Assembly (NCBI GenBank): GCA_958405565.1
Contig: CATYEN010000002.1
Location: forward strand, 27,602-91,601
Reading direction: 5' to 3'
From: an uncultured Collinsella sp.
GTDB lineage: Bacteria > Actinomycetota > Coriobacteriia > Coriobacteriales > Coriobacteriaceae
Length of the DNA stretch: 64,000 nucleotides
Shown: positions 26,843 through 36,500 of the stretch, piece by piece
Position numbering within the stretch: position 1 is the stretch's first letter
Layout of the letters: each line of letters begins with the position of its first letter
Notes under the pieces: generated by a model
The model's input: only the letters and a program-made list of their open reading frames with translations
Database searches by the model: none
Told to the model about the DNA's origin: nothing
Translations under genes and position numbers: made by a program

Positions 26843-27361
26843 CTACGCCTCGTTTTCGATGGTGGAACGGGCACGCTCGGCAGTCAGTTCTGCCAGACGC
26901 TCCTCGTCTACCAGGGTGAGGCCCTTGGTCGGGCACGCCTCGGCACACGCCGGACCGCCGGGACGGTCCACGCACAGGTCGCACTTGAGCACGAAGCTCT
27001 TAGTCTGCGAACCCACGCGAACGTCACCCATCAAGACGGGGACCTGCGTGGTCGCCACGCTCACGGCGCCAAAGGGGCATGCCATGACGCAGCTCTTGCA
27101 GCCGATGCAGTTGTCCTCGTTGACGCCGATACGATGGTTCTTTGGATCAAAGAACAAGGCGTCCGTAGGACAGGCCTTCGCGCACGGGGCGTCCTCGCAG
27201 TGGTGACATGCCACCGGCGCGGAGATCTCGTAGGTGCGCGTTACGCGCAAGCGCGGCGCGGCAATGTTGCCGGGGATGTCGTGTGCCTCGATACACGCTG
27301 CCATGCAGGTTTGGCACCCAATGCAGCGCGAGGAATCGGCTACGACTCGTTTATTGCCCAT
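26843..27361 (-). CDS. hydN: Formate dehydrogenase-linked 4Fe-4S protein
   Basis: 172 residues. Cysteine clusters CIGCQTCMAAC, CHHCEDAPCAKACP, CIGCKSCVMACP and CDLCV with CAEACP give four 4Fe-4S sites, as in HydN, which accompanies FdhF. A strong GGAGGGAG precedes the ATG at 27361; the open frame extends 174 nt further upstream without a second ribosome binding site. It is the first gene of the formate hydrogenlyase operon, 76 nt before fdhF. Confidence 0.92.
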   Translation of the reverse strand: MGNKRVVADSSRCIGCQTCMAACIEAHDIPGNIAAPRLRVTRTYEISAPVACHHCEDAPCAKACPTDALFFDPKNHRIGVNEDNCIGCKSCVMACPFGAVSVATTQVPVLMGDVRVGSQTKSFVLKCDLCVDRPGGPACAEACPTKGLTLVDEERLAELTAERARSTIENEA

Positions 27362-27494
27362 GTTGTTCACTCCCTCCTGAATCCCATGCCGGAGAGATCC
27401 TGCCGACGTTGCCCCAGGCCGCCCGTGGCCTGGCATCGGTAAATCGAGTGCCCGCGGCGAAACAGGCAATCGACGGAATTTCTCCAACGGTATA

Positions 27495-27562
27495 CACACT
27501 GAATATACGCAGTTGCCACGGGCGAACTTGGGCATAAGCCCTGCAATACGGGTGTATTGCAG
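27495..27562 (-). promoter_or_regulatory. Candidate promoter and activator site of the formate hydrogenlyase operon
   Basis: On the minus strand a TATATT -10 (27502-27507) has no good -35. A perfect dyad with 9-bp arms CTGCAATAC and GTATTGCAG separated by GGGT spans 27541-27562. If transcription starts near 27495, the dyad is centred about 56 bases upstream, a usual place for an activator. The hydN leader would be about 135 nt. No regulator gene (FhlA/HyfR type) is visible in the window. Confidence 0.5.
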
Positions 27563-27682
27563 TGGTTTTGGCAGGTCGGGATTATTCTCGGTGGACTATA
27601 AAGTCGAGTGTATTACACGCGTAGGCATATGAGATTTTCACGCTCTCCTTCTGCGGATGTATTACGCTTGTAGTTATGTTTA

Positions 27683-27721
27683 CACTCATTAACTTGAGTG
27701 AAATAAAGTGGTGGATATAAG
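27683..27721 (+). promoter_or_regulatory. Promoter and operator of the toxin-antitoxin pair
   Basis: TTGAGT (27694-27699), 16 bases, then TATAAG (27716-27721) make a sigma-70-like promoter 65 nt before the antitoxin start. The dyad CACTCA / TGAGTG (27683-27688, 27695-27700) overlaps the -35 and is a natural site for autorepression by the antitoxin. Upstream are two similar direct repeats, around TGTATTAC at about 27610 and 27656. Confidence 0.55.
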
Positions 27722-27785
27722 ATAGTCAAAAGAAAGCACAGGGCGAATTTGACCATCCGTGTTGCACTAGATAAGGGGGCTAGCG

Positions 27786-28109
27786 ATGTCATCGACTCAA
27801 AAACGAGCCATCCTACAGGTGCGCATTCGCGAAGAGGACAAACAGCATGCCGAGCGTCTCTACGACGCCATGGGCACATCGCTTGCCGAGGCCGTTCGCC
27901 TTTTTGTTTCGCAGAGCATCCTCATGCGCAAACTGCCTTTTCAGCCGATCGCCGTGCGCTCAAAGGATGGCACGGCTGCCTACGGAGTGCTTAAGGCTTA
28001 CGGGGACCCCAATCGCCGGTCCGAGGAACGCAACGCCTGGATTGAATATCTCGCCGCAGAAAGCGACGATTCGATCTTGGGTCCCGAGGAAGTAGACATC
28101 CATGAGTAG
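27786..28109 (+). CDS. RelB/DinJ-type antitoxin
   Basis: 107 residues. The N-terminal half (QVRIREEDKQHAERLYDAMGTSLAEAVRLFVSQSI) has the ribbon-helix-helix form of DinJ/RelB antitoxins: a short beta strand, then helices with GTSLAEAVRLF. The C-terminal part, acidic and less structured, would contact the toxin. AAGGGGG precedes the ATG. The stop overlaps the start of the PIN-domain toxin by eight bases, the normal layout for such pairs. DinJ-like antitoxins more often pair with YafQ/RelE toxins, so the partner here is unusual. Confidence 0.8.
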   Translation: MSSTQKRAILQVRIREEDKQHAERLYDAMGTSLAEAVRLFVSQSILMRKLPFQPIAVRSKDGTAAYGVLKAYGDPNRRSEERNAWIEYLAAESDDSILGPEEVDIHE

Positions 28110-28557
28110 CACCATCATCGACGAGACCGTTATCCTACGCTACCTGCTTAACGACGACGAAGTTTTGTCACCGCGCGCCGCCAAGGTTATCGCCACGCGC
28201 ACCACCCGCGTCTACCCCGAGATCATCACCCGTGTCGCCGTCACGCTGCGCGATGTCTACAAGGTCCCCCGCCCCAAAATCGCGGCGGCGCTGACCAGGT
28301 TGCTCGACGACGTCATGGTCGACGAGCCCACCGTCATCGCCTTTGCCATCAAGCTGTTTGGCAGGACGCATATGGACTTTAGCGACTGCCTGCTCGCAGC
28401 CCGCACCGCCATCTACAACGACGACGTCGTGAGTTTTGGCAAGCCCATCATCCAAGGCATGATCGACTACCGCCGCAAGCGCCAAACCGCAGCCGAAGCC
28501 CGCAGCCGAAGCATCGACTCCACCATCGACAAGCTCCGCCATCGCCCCCGCAGCTAA
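28102..28557 (+). CDS. PIN-domain toxin (probable ribonuclease)
   Basis: 151 residues. IIDETVILRYLLNDDE at the N-terminus and MDFSDCLLAART toward the C-terminus are the acidic motifs of PIN nucleases of the VapC kind; the central acidic position in DEPTVIAFAIKLFGRT is also consistent. It would cut RNA (tRNA or mRNA) unless bound by the upstream antitoxin. The basic C-terminal tail RRKRQTAAEARSRS is longer than in typical VapC. The toxic activity is inferred from family. Confidence 0.78.
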   Translation: MSSTIIDETVILRYLLNDDEVLSPRAAKVIATRTTRVYPEIITRVAVTLRDVYKVPRPKIAAALTRLLDDVMVDEPTVIAFAIKLFGRTHMDFSDCLLAARTAIYNDDVVSFGKPIIQGMIDYRRKRQTAAEARSRSIDSTIDKLRHRPRS

Positions 28558-28581
28558 CCCCATGCCCACCTAAGTTGCGGT

Positions 28582-28681
28582 GCGGGATCGATTTCCATCA
28601 CCCGGCACACTTATGAAAATGGCTCTGTTCCCAAAAGGAAGCAGAGCCATTCATCTATCTTGTGGAGCGGGCGACGGGAAG
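28582..28681. repeat. Degenerate copy of the tRNA-Gly 3' end and terminator (copy 1)
   Basis: About 100 bases that align without gaps to 28782-28881, exactly 200 bases away, at roughly 79 of 100 positions. The unit has a tRNA T-arm/acceptor-like piece on the plus strand (TTCGATTCCCGTC in copy 2, decayed here), a terminator hairpin (ATGGCTCTG ... CAGAGCCAT), and the last 18 nt of tRNA-Gly on the minus strand, identical in both copies. Hairpin arms differ by compensating changes between copies. Confidence 0.8.
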
Positions 28682-28784
28682 TCCAAGGATTTGCTTCGCA
28701 AATCCTTGTTCCGCTGCGGGCCGATGGCCCTTGCGTGCTGCGCTGGAAAATGCTCACGCATTTTCTCAGCTCCGCACCCTGCCG
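28681..28784. other. Small hairpin-rich segment between tRNA 3'-end copies
   Basis: A 104-nt stretch flanked by the 3' tRNA piece at 28663-28680 (minus orientation) and a T-arm-like piece at 28782-28808 (plus orientation). It holds two near-perfect hairpins: arms AAGGATTTGC/GCAAATCCTT with a TTC loop at about 28684-28706, and GAAAATGC/GCATTTTC at about 28745-28764. No coding potential seen. Confidence 0.6.
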
Positions 28785-28881
28785 GGTTCGATTCCCGTCA
28801 CCCGGCACTCATACGAAAACGGCCCTGGTTCCGAAAGGAGCCAAGGCCGTTGGTCTATCTTATGGAGCGGGCGACGGGAAT
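28782..28881. repeat. Copy 2 of the tRNA-Gly 3' end and terminator repeat
   Basis: Second unit of the 200-bp-spaced direct repeat; its right end is the 3' end of the intact tRNA-Gly. Contains the working terminator at 28811-28850. Confidence 0.8.
28811..28850 (-). terminator. Terminator of the tRNA-Pro/tRNA-Gly transcript
   Basis: On the minus strand a stem ACGGCCTTGG / CCAGGGCCGT (plus 28819-28850) is followed by TTTTCGTAT. It lies 13 nt past the tRNA-Gly 3' end. Confidence 0.75.
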
Positions 28882-28936
28882 CGAACCCGCGTCATCAGCT
28901 TGGAAGGCTGGGGTTCTACCATTGAACTACGCCCGC
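28863..28936 (-). tRNA. tRNA-Gly (anticodon UCC)
   Basis: 74 nt with encoded CCA. Acceptor GCGGGCG pairs with CGCCCGC; D arm contains AGTTCAATGGTAGAAC; anticodon loop CTTCCAA gives UCC; T arm GGGTTCGATTCCC. It is co-transcribed with tRNA-Pro, 6 nt upstream on the minus strand. Confidence 0.96.
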
Positions 28937-28942
28937 AAGATA

Positions 28943-29019
28943 TGGTCGGGACGACAGGATTTGAACCTGCGACATCCTGCTCCCAAAGCAGGCGCGCTAC
29001 CAAACTGCGCCACGTCCCG
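28943..29019 (-). tRNA. tRNA-Pro (anticodon UGG)
   Basis: 77 nt with encoded CCA. Acceptor CGGGACG pairs with CGTCCCG; D arm GCGCAGTTTGGTAGCGC; anticodon loop TTTGGGA gives UGG; T arm CAGGTTCAAATCCTG. First of the two tRNAs in the transcript. Confidence 0.96.
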
Positions 29020-29070
29020 AAGGTGTTGAGCAGCTAAGGTCTAAACCTTGCGTGTCCCAAAGCGAAGGAA

Positions 29071-29099
29071 ATTATAGGGTAGACTCCCCGCCTGCGCAA
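29071..29099 (-). promoter_or_regulatory. Promoter of the tRNA-Pro/tRNA-Gly operon
   Basis: On the minus strand TTGCGC (29094-29099), 17 bases, TATAAT (29071-29076): a near-consensus sigma-70 promoter 52 nt upstream of tRNA-Pro. Confidence 0.85.
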
Positions 29100-29110
29100 G
29101 CGCAGAAACC

Positions 29111-30469
29111 CTAGCTCCTCGAATGTGCGACAAACTGGCTATGGGCCAGGCCGATCACAAACGCCACCACGGCAACCGGCGCCCAGGCGGCACCGATGTC
29201 CGCCAGGGGCAGCGCATCGAACGGCAACCAAACACCCGCAAAGAACGCATCGCGGACCGAGGTGATCACGCTCTGCACCGCGACGACACCGCCGACCCAG
29301 ACCCACACCTGCGGGTGCACATCGCAAAAGCCGTGGGCCAGACCCATAAGCACCAGCACGATGGCGACAGGATACAAGGCGTTAAGCATGGGCACCGAGA
29401 ACATGAGGATCACGTCGAGGCCCACATTGGAGAGCACACACGAAAATGCGGCGAACACAAAGGCGAGAATCGCGAACGGGCGGCGCATGGCCTCCTCGGA
29501 AGCCTCCGCTCCCCCTTCGACCACATAGGTCTCGCAGAAGTAACGCGAGCAGCAGCTGATGAGGCCAATGCACACGTTCATGCAGGCGAGGAAGAAGATC
29601 GCGAAGACCACGACCGTGCCGGCCAGCCCAAAGTGCATGGAGGCCGAGCGAGCGAGGATGGCAGCACCGTTGGTAGCGTCGGGCATCACGGTGCCGAGCT
29701 GCATACCGGCAAGAGCCAGGCCGCAGTAGATGATGGCCATGAGCACACCGGCAATGACACCGGAGCGCGAGATCTCGAAGGCCACGCGTTTGTCGTCGGT
29801 CACACCCAGCTCGTGAATGGTCTCGGCGATGATGATGCCAAAGGCGAGCGATGCAAGCAGGTCCATCGTCTGATAGCCGGTCAAGAAGCCCTGCACAGCA
29901 GCGCCCGCATCATAGGGAGCCTGCGGCGCGGCAGCCGGACCCAGCGGTGAGATCACGGCAGCGCCAACGACCAGCACAATGAGTGCGATGAGCGCGGGGC
30001 CCGTAATGCGACCAAGCACGCGCGTGATAACGCCCGGGCGCAGCGTAAGCGCAAACGCGACCACGAAGAAGGCGACAGCGAAGACTAGGCGTGCGGTGCC
30101 AAGCGAGATGCCCTCGGGCAGCAGCGGCACCAGCATCTCGAAGGCCGTGGAGCTCGTACGCGGAATGGCCAGGCACGGACCGATCGCCAGGTACACTGCC
30201 GCGACGAAGAACTCGCCAAACTTGGGGTGCACGCGGCCGGCCAGCTCGCGCGCCGTTCCAGCAAGTGCCACGGCGATGAAGCCCATGACGGGCAGGCCGA
30301 TAGCGGCAATCAAAAAGCCGATCATGGCAAGCGGCGTGGCAGAACCTGCCTGCAGTGCCAGAAGCGGCGGAATAATGAGGTTGCCGGCGCCAAAGAGCAT
30401 CGAGAACAGAGCGATGCCGACGGTAACGACATGGTCGGAGCGAAGGCCGCGCGGGGCAGATGAAGCCAT
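29111..30469 (-). CDS. brnQ: Branched-chain amino acid transporter, carrier protein
   Basis: 452 residues with about 12 hydrophobic helices. The N-terminus TVGIALFSMLFGAGNLIIPP is the signature of BrnQ/LIVCS transporters, which take up leucine, isoleucine and valine with a cation. SLAFGIIIAETIHELGV and CSRYFCETY are further family segments. AAGGTGG precedes the ATG at 30469. The open frame runs upstream to 30925 but that part is antisense to the giant surface gene and is not used. It is separated from that gene by a strong hairpin at 30498-30522. Confidence 0.92.
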   Translation of the reverse strand: MASSAPRGLRSDHVVTVGIALFSMLFGAGNLIIPPLLALQAGSATPLAMIGFLIAAIGLPVMGFIAVALAGTARELAGRVHPKFGEFFVAAVYLAIGPCLAIPRTSSTAFEMLVPLLPEGISLGTARLVFAVAFFVVAFALTLRPGVITRVLGRITGPALIALIVLVVGAAVISPLGPAAAPQAPYDAGAAVQGFLTGYQTMDLLASLAFGIIIAETIHELGVTDDKRVAFEISRSGVIAGVLMAIIYCGLALAGMQLGTVMPDATNGAAILARSASMHFGLAGTVVVFAIFFLACMNVCIGLISCCSRYFCETYVVEGGAEASEEAMRRPFAILAFVFAAFSCVLSNVGLDVILMFSVPMLNALYPVAIVLVLMGLAHGFCDVHPQVWVWVGGVVAVQSVITSVRDAFFAGVWLPFDALPLADIGAAWAPVAVVAFVIGLAHSQFVAHSRS

Positions 30470-30486
30470 AAGGCCACCTTTCGGGT

Positions 30487-30522
30487 CGAAACAAAAACGG
30501 GACGGGCAAAATACCCGTCCCG
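30487..30522 (-). terminator. Terminator of the giant surface protein gene, ahead of brnQ
   Basis: Stem arms CGGGACGGG and CCCGTCCCG (30498-30522), 7-nt loop, then TTTTTGTTT on the minus strand. It lies 65 nt past the surface-protein stop and about 20 nt before the brnQ ribosome binding site. A TATACT that could be the brnQ -10 is at 30525-30530, immediately upstream of the hairpin. Confidence 0.85.
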
Positions 30523-30587
30523 CAAGTATAAACGCTTGAGCAGGCCAGATGGTGCAAAGTATCAATCTGATTGCCCATTTAGAGCCG

Positions 30588-33500
30588 CTACGCGTCAGAG
30601 CGACGGCGACGCAGCAGCTCGAGTCCCAGCGCGACAAGTGCAACGGCGCCCGCAGCGACGGCAACAGCGAGCGGTGCCCTGTCACCCGTATCGGCAAGCT
30701 GCTGAGCGCTCGACTTGGACGAAGCCTTCTGTCCGGAGTTTTCCGCGCCATTCGCCTTTGTCTTATCAGCCGCGGAGTTATCCGAGCTGCCGGGTTTTGC
30801 CGGGTCCTTAGAATCCGACTGGTCGGAATCGGGCGTTCCGGGCTTATCCGGGTCCGGCTTATCCGGCTGGTCAGGTTCCGGTTTATCGGGCTCGGGCTTG
30901 TCCGGCTGGTCCGGATCGGGTCCATCGGGTTTATCCGGGTCGGGAACCACCGGATCCGGGTCGACAGGTTCCTGCTTCCTCTTCACCGTCAGCGTACCGG
31001 GCTCAACCTCGACATCGAAGTTCGGGTCGGTGACCGTCGCGCCGATCTTGTACTCGCCCGCCGGAGAGCTCTCGTCGGCATCACAGGAGTACTCGGCCTT
31101 CACGCCCGAGGTATCGACCGCGCTCTCCAGGCTCGAGGTGAACGCGGGGTTCGCCTCTCCCTCGTAGCGCTCGGCGTCATCGACCTTTACCTTGAGCTTC
31201 GCCGGCGTAATCTTGAACTTGCGCGAGGCGGCGCCGATATACCCGTCGCTTCGCAGCGTGGCTACGGCGCGGTACGTGCCGGCATCGGTCGGGGCCTCAC
31301 TCGACGAATAGTGCGTGCCGCCCGTCCCGTAGTACCTGACCCTCAGGTCGCCCTCGCAGGCCTTGGGGACACCCGTGACCTCGGGCGCTTGGGCATCACC
31401 GCTGTAGACTAAGCTGCCGCCCTCAAATGCAAGCTCGACTCGCTTCGCCTGGACGACCAACACAAAGTGCGCGGTCACCGTCTCTCCATGAGCGTCCTTG
31501 CACGTGACGTCGAAGCTAAACACTCCGGCCTTGGACGGCGTACCCGAGAGCATCAGGCCGCCAGCCGCGCGGGTGAGCTTAAACCCGTCGGGAAGATCTG
31601 CCTCGTCCCACGTGTACTCGTACGGAGACTCGCCGCCCGCGGCTCCGGCAATCGTCACACGGTACGCACTATGTGCACGCGCCGCCGGCAGCAGGCCGCC
31701 GTTGAACACAAGGGCATCCCGGGGCACAACGGACACGACAGCACGATCGCTGTCTGCCTGCGTCTCAGTGCCAAGGTAGCGCTGAGTGATGCGGCAGAAA
31801 TACTCGCCGGCGCAATCGTCATCGAGGTTCTCGATGAGGAGCGTCTCCCCCGTCTCGCCCTCGAGCACCACGGCCTCGCCGTCCACCATGCGGAACCACT
31901 GATAGGACAGTTCGACATCGGCGGCCGAACCCGTGGACGAGGACGCGTGGTCGAGAACGCTCTTACCCGCCTCGGCAGCAACCGAGAGCACAGCAGCATC
32001 GCCCTCGTGGGCGCTCGCGTCCTGCGGCTGGGCGATCACCTTCGGAGCGTCCACCTTTGCGAACTCGAACGTGACCTCCTGCGAAGCGGTGACGCCACTC
32101 AGCGTGACCTCATACGCTCCGCCCTCATAGTCGGAGATGTCGAGATCGACGACCTTGTCCGAACCGTCCTCCGTGACCGTCGCCCGTTCGAGGTAGCAAC
32201 CCTCGTCGGGCGTCGCCGCGATGGTCACACTCTCGCCCGCAGCAACGGTGATCGAGCCGTTGTCGACCGAACCGTTGACCGCCTTGACCGTCACCTCGTA
32301 ATTGACAGGCACGTCCGGGTTATCGGGCTCGGGCTTGTCCGGATCAGGATTATCGGGGTCGGGTTTGGGGTCCGGCTCAGGATTGTCGGGGTCCGGATTG
32401 TCCGGGTCGGGGTTGTCGGGGTTGGGATTCGGGTCCGGGTCAGGCTGATCGGGATCTGGGTTGCCCGGGTCAGGCTGACCGGGGTCGGGGTTGTCCGGGT
32501 CGGGATCGACGGGCTCCTGCTTCTTTTTCACCGTCAGCGTTCCGGGCACGACCTCGACATCGAAGTTCGGGTCGGTGACCGTCGCGCCAATCTGGTAATC
32601 GCCAGCAGGAGAGCTTTCATCGGCATCGCAGGAGTACTCGACCTTCACACCCGAAGTGTCAACCGCACTCTCCAGGCTCGAGGTGAACGCAGGGTTCGCC
32701 TCCCCCTCGAAGCGCTCGGCATCGTCGACTTTCACTTTGAGCTTTGCCGGAGCGATCTCGAACTGGCAGGCGGCGGCACCGATGTAGCCGTGGCCGCGCA
32801 GCGTGGCGACAGCGCGGTACGTGCCGGCATCAGACGGAGCCTCCGTCGAGGAATACTGCGTGCTTCCGGTTCCGTAGTACTTAATCTTGAGATCGCCTTT
32901 GCAGACCTTGGGAACACCGGAAACTTCGGGCGCCTGCGACGCGCCATTAAAGGTAAAGTCGCTATCCGCAAACGTAAGCTTTACGCACTTTGCCTGGACA
33001 ACGAGCGCAAAGCGGGCGGTCATGGCCTCGCCACGGGCATCCGTGCACGTGATATCGAAGGCGGAAACGCCCGTCTTGGACGGAACGCCCGAGAGCGTCA
33101 GGCCGCCCGACGTACGGGAGAGCTTGAGCCCGTCGGGGAGCTTCGTCTCATCCCATGTGTACTCGTACGGAGTCTTGCCGCCCGCGGCCCCGGCAATCGT
33201 TGCGAGGTACGTGCTGTGAGCGCTCGCTGCCGGCAGCAGGTCGCCGTTAAACACAAGGGTGTCCCACGGCACGATGGAGACGGAGGCATAATCACTGTCC
33301 GTCTGCTTCTCAGTACCAAGGTAGCGTTGAGTGATGCGGCAGAAATACTCGCCGGCTTGCTCGTCATCGAGGTCCGCGAGCGAGAGCGTCTCCCCCGTCT
33401 CGCCATCGAGCACCACGGCCTTGCCATTCGCCATGCGGAACCACTGGTATGAAAGCTCAATCTTGGCAGCAGAACCCGTGGACGAGGCCGCATGGTCGGC

Positions 33501-36500
33501 GACGTTCTTGCCTGCCTCGGCCGCAGCCGAGAGCACAGCCGAATCGCCCCCATGGACGCTCACGTCCTGCGGCTGCGCGACCACACGCGGAGCGTCCGCC
33601 TTCGCGAACTCAAACGTAACCTTCTGCGACGCGGTGATATCGCTCAGCGTGACCTCGTACGCCCCGCCCTTGTAATCAGAAATGTCGAGGTCGACGGCCT
33701 CGTCCGAGCCGACCTCAGAAACCGTCACGCGCTCGAGATAGCAACCCTCGTCAGGCGTCGCCGAAAGGGTCGCATCCCCGCCTTCAACAACCGTAACCGA
33801 AGCATTGTCGACCGAACCGTTAACCGCCTTCGCCGTCACCTTGTAGCGCTCGGGCTTCTTCTTGACCGTCAGCGTTCCGGGATCGACCGCGACATCGAAG
33901 TTCGGGTCGGCGACCGCCGCGTCGATCCGGTACTCACCCGCCGGCGATTTCTTATTCGCCGAGCAGAAGTATGTAACCTTTATGTCCGAGGTATCGCAAC
34001 GACTCACCAGGCTGGAGGTAAACTCGGGATTCGCCTGGCCCTCAAAGCGCTCGGCATCGTCGACCTTCACCAGCAGCTGAGCCGGCGCAACAGTAACCTC
34101 AAGCTCAACGTCCTCGGCAGCAAGATAGTTTCGAGACGCCTTGGCATGGGCGACAACACGCGCCGTACCGGCGGCCTTCACCGTCGCACAACGTCCCTTA
34201 ATCGAAATCGGGCTTGCGCTGTCGTCCGCGGAGTCAACGAGCTCAAAGCTCACGGGCGTCTGGGCAGTGTTATCGAACACAATGGGGTCGCCACCGTACA
34301 CGCCCGAATAGCTCGTCGTGCCCGTAATGACCTGGCTGGCCTTTGCAATCGAGAACTCGGCGTTCTTTTTACCCTGATAGTTAGGGTCAGTCACCTTAAC
34401 CGTAACGCGGTAGTTGCCACTGTCGCACGGCTCCAGCGCCGTGGGGCCATAGGAGGTTCCATCGACACCGCGATACGTAACGGAATAGGCGGACGCATCA
34501 AGGCCGACAACCGCAACCGTCGCACCGTGTCGTGCGCCATCGTATGTCACGTCGGACGTCTCAATCGAAATATCGGCAGGAGCCTTCTCGATGACAAAGT
34601 CGCAGCTCGCGTTGCCCACATATCCGTTGGCGTCGAGCGACGCCACCGAACGATACGTACCGGCGTCCACCGGCGCCTTATCAGACGAGTAATGTGTATC
34701 GCCCGTGCCCACATACGTTACCGCGACATTGCCCTCGCAGCCCTCAGGCACGCCCGAAAGCTCAGGAGCCTGCGCCGTCGCGTTGTAGACAAAGCTCTGG
34801 CCTTCAAACGCAAGCGGGGCTTCCTTCGCCTTCACGACCAGCGCGAAGTTTGCAACACGCTTGTTGCCCAGGTCATCAGTGCACCTAATCTCGAAGCGGC
34901 ACACGCCCGTAACCGAAGGCACGCCCGAGAGCACCAAGGCACCCGTTCCGTCATCGCCCAGCGTCAGCTGCATGCCCTCGGGAACCTCAACCTCATCCAA
35001 GTTGTACGCATACGGCGCCTTGCCGCCCCTGGCGCCGGCAATCGCGACACGGTAGTCATCGTGCGCGGTCGCCGCCGGTAGCACGCGCCCGTTGAACACG
35101 AGAGCCTCGCGAAGCACGATGGACACCGTAGCATGCTCGGTATCCGTCTTTGTCACCGTGCCCAGGTAGCTCTGCGTAATGCGGCAGAAATACTCGCCCT
35201 CGCTGTCGCTGTCGAGCTGGGCAATCGAGAGGGTCTCCCCGGTCTCGCCCTTCAGCTTCACATTGCCGTCGGCAGACACGCGATACCACTGGTAGCTCAG
35301 CTTAACGTCGGCGGCAGAACCCGAAGATACGGCGGCATGAACGCGAACATTACGCCCCGCCTCGGCAGTAACAGAAAGCTCAACCGGATCGCCCTCGTAA
35401 GCACTCGCATCCTGCGGCTGAGCGAGCACCTCCGGAGCCGCAGCCTTCGCGAATTCAAACGTGACCTGCTGTGGAGCACTCACGCCGCTCAGTGTGACCT
35501 CGTACGCCCCGCCCTGGTAGTCGGAAATATCCAGGTCATAGGCATTACCGGCCAAACCGTCCTCGCCAGCCTCTTCGGCAACGGTCGCGCGCGTCAGGTA
35601 GCAGCCCTCATCGGGCGTCGCCGAAAGCGTCACCTTGCCATCCGTAGCGACCGAAGCGGTCTCTGGATCAACCGATCCGTTGACCGCTCGGGCCGCCACC
35701 TTGTACTTGCGCGCCTCCGCAAAGCGTGCCTCGACGGTCATGTTGTCCTCGGGGACAAACGTCCAAACTGCATCCGTGCTCAGCGGCTCATCGCCCAACG
35801 ACCCGTCATCGTTGCGCGCATACCACCCATCGAACACGTAGCCCGCATCGGGAACGGCAGTCAGCGTTGTCGACTCACCGTTCTCGACCTCATTGGTCAC
35901 GGCATAGCCCAGCGATTCGTCCTCGGAGGAACCCTCGACGTGTCCGCCTTCTCGTGGATCCACCGCCGTGACCGTCATCGACGCCCGCTCATAAACGGCC
36001 GTAAAGGTACGGTTGCCAAACACCACGCGGTTGATTACCGGCGTGGCCCCCACGGGAAGGCCGTTCTCGTCAACCCAGTATTTAAACTTCCAGCCCTTAT
36101 GCGGCACGGTAAACATAATCGCCGCGGAGTGGTAGGAGCCGCCGGTGCCGAGCGCAACCATGCTAAAGCCCGCGTCCTTGGGATACGTAGCGACCTGAAC
36201 ATCGCAGCCCGTCTCATAGAACACAGCCGTGAGCTGCCTATTCTCCTTTGCGGTGCCGATATAGAACGCGCTGTAGCTCACCGTGACGCCCGCATCGTCG
36301 ACCCAGTGCGAGAAGTGGTACTTCTTCCACGGAATCGCGATCGCCATAAACATGTCGCCCCTGTCGTACGACCTGCTACCGGCAGGAATGCCGTCGACCA
36401 GAAGGGCCGTACCGCGGAATATGGACGAGCCCGTGACGGTAATGGTCACCTGTCCATCGGATTCGAACTGCGCGTAGTACGTCATATCCTGCGTGGCGGT

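Noticed and set aside
30470..30925. Long N-terminal extension of brnQ
   Set aside because: It reads through a terminator and antisense to the giant gene, and is not homologous to transporter N-termini.
32300..32520. CRISPR-like or tandem DNA repeat
   Set aside because: These are short Asp-Pro/Asn coding repeats in a wall-spanning linker, not evenly spaced repeats with unique spacers. No CRISPR array was seen in the window.
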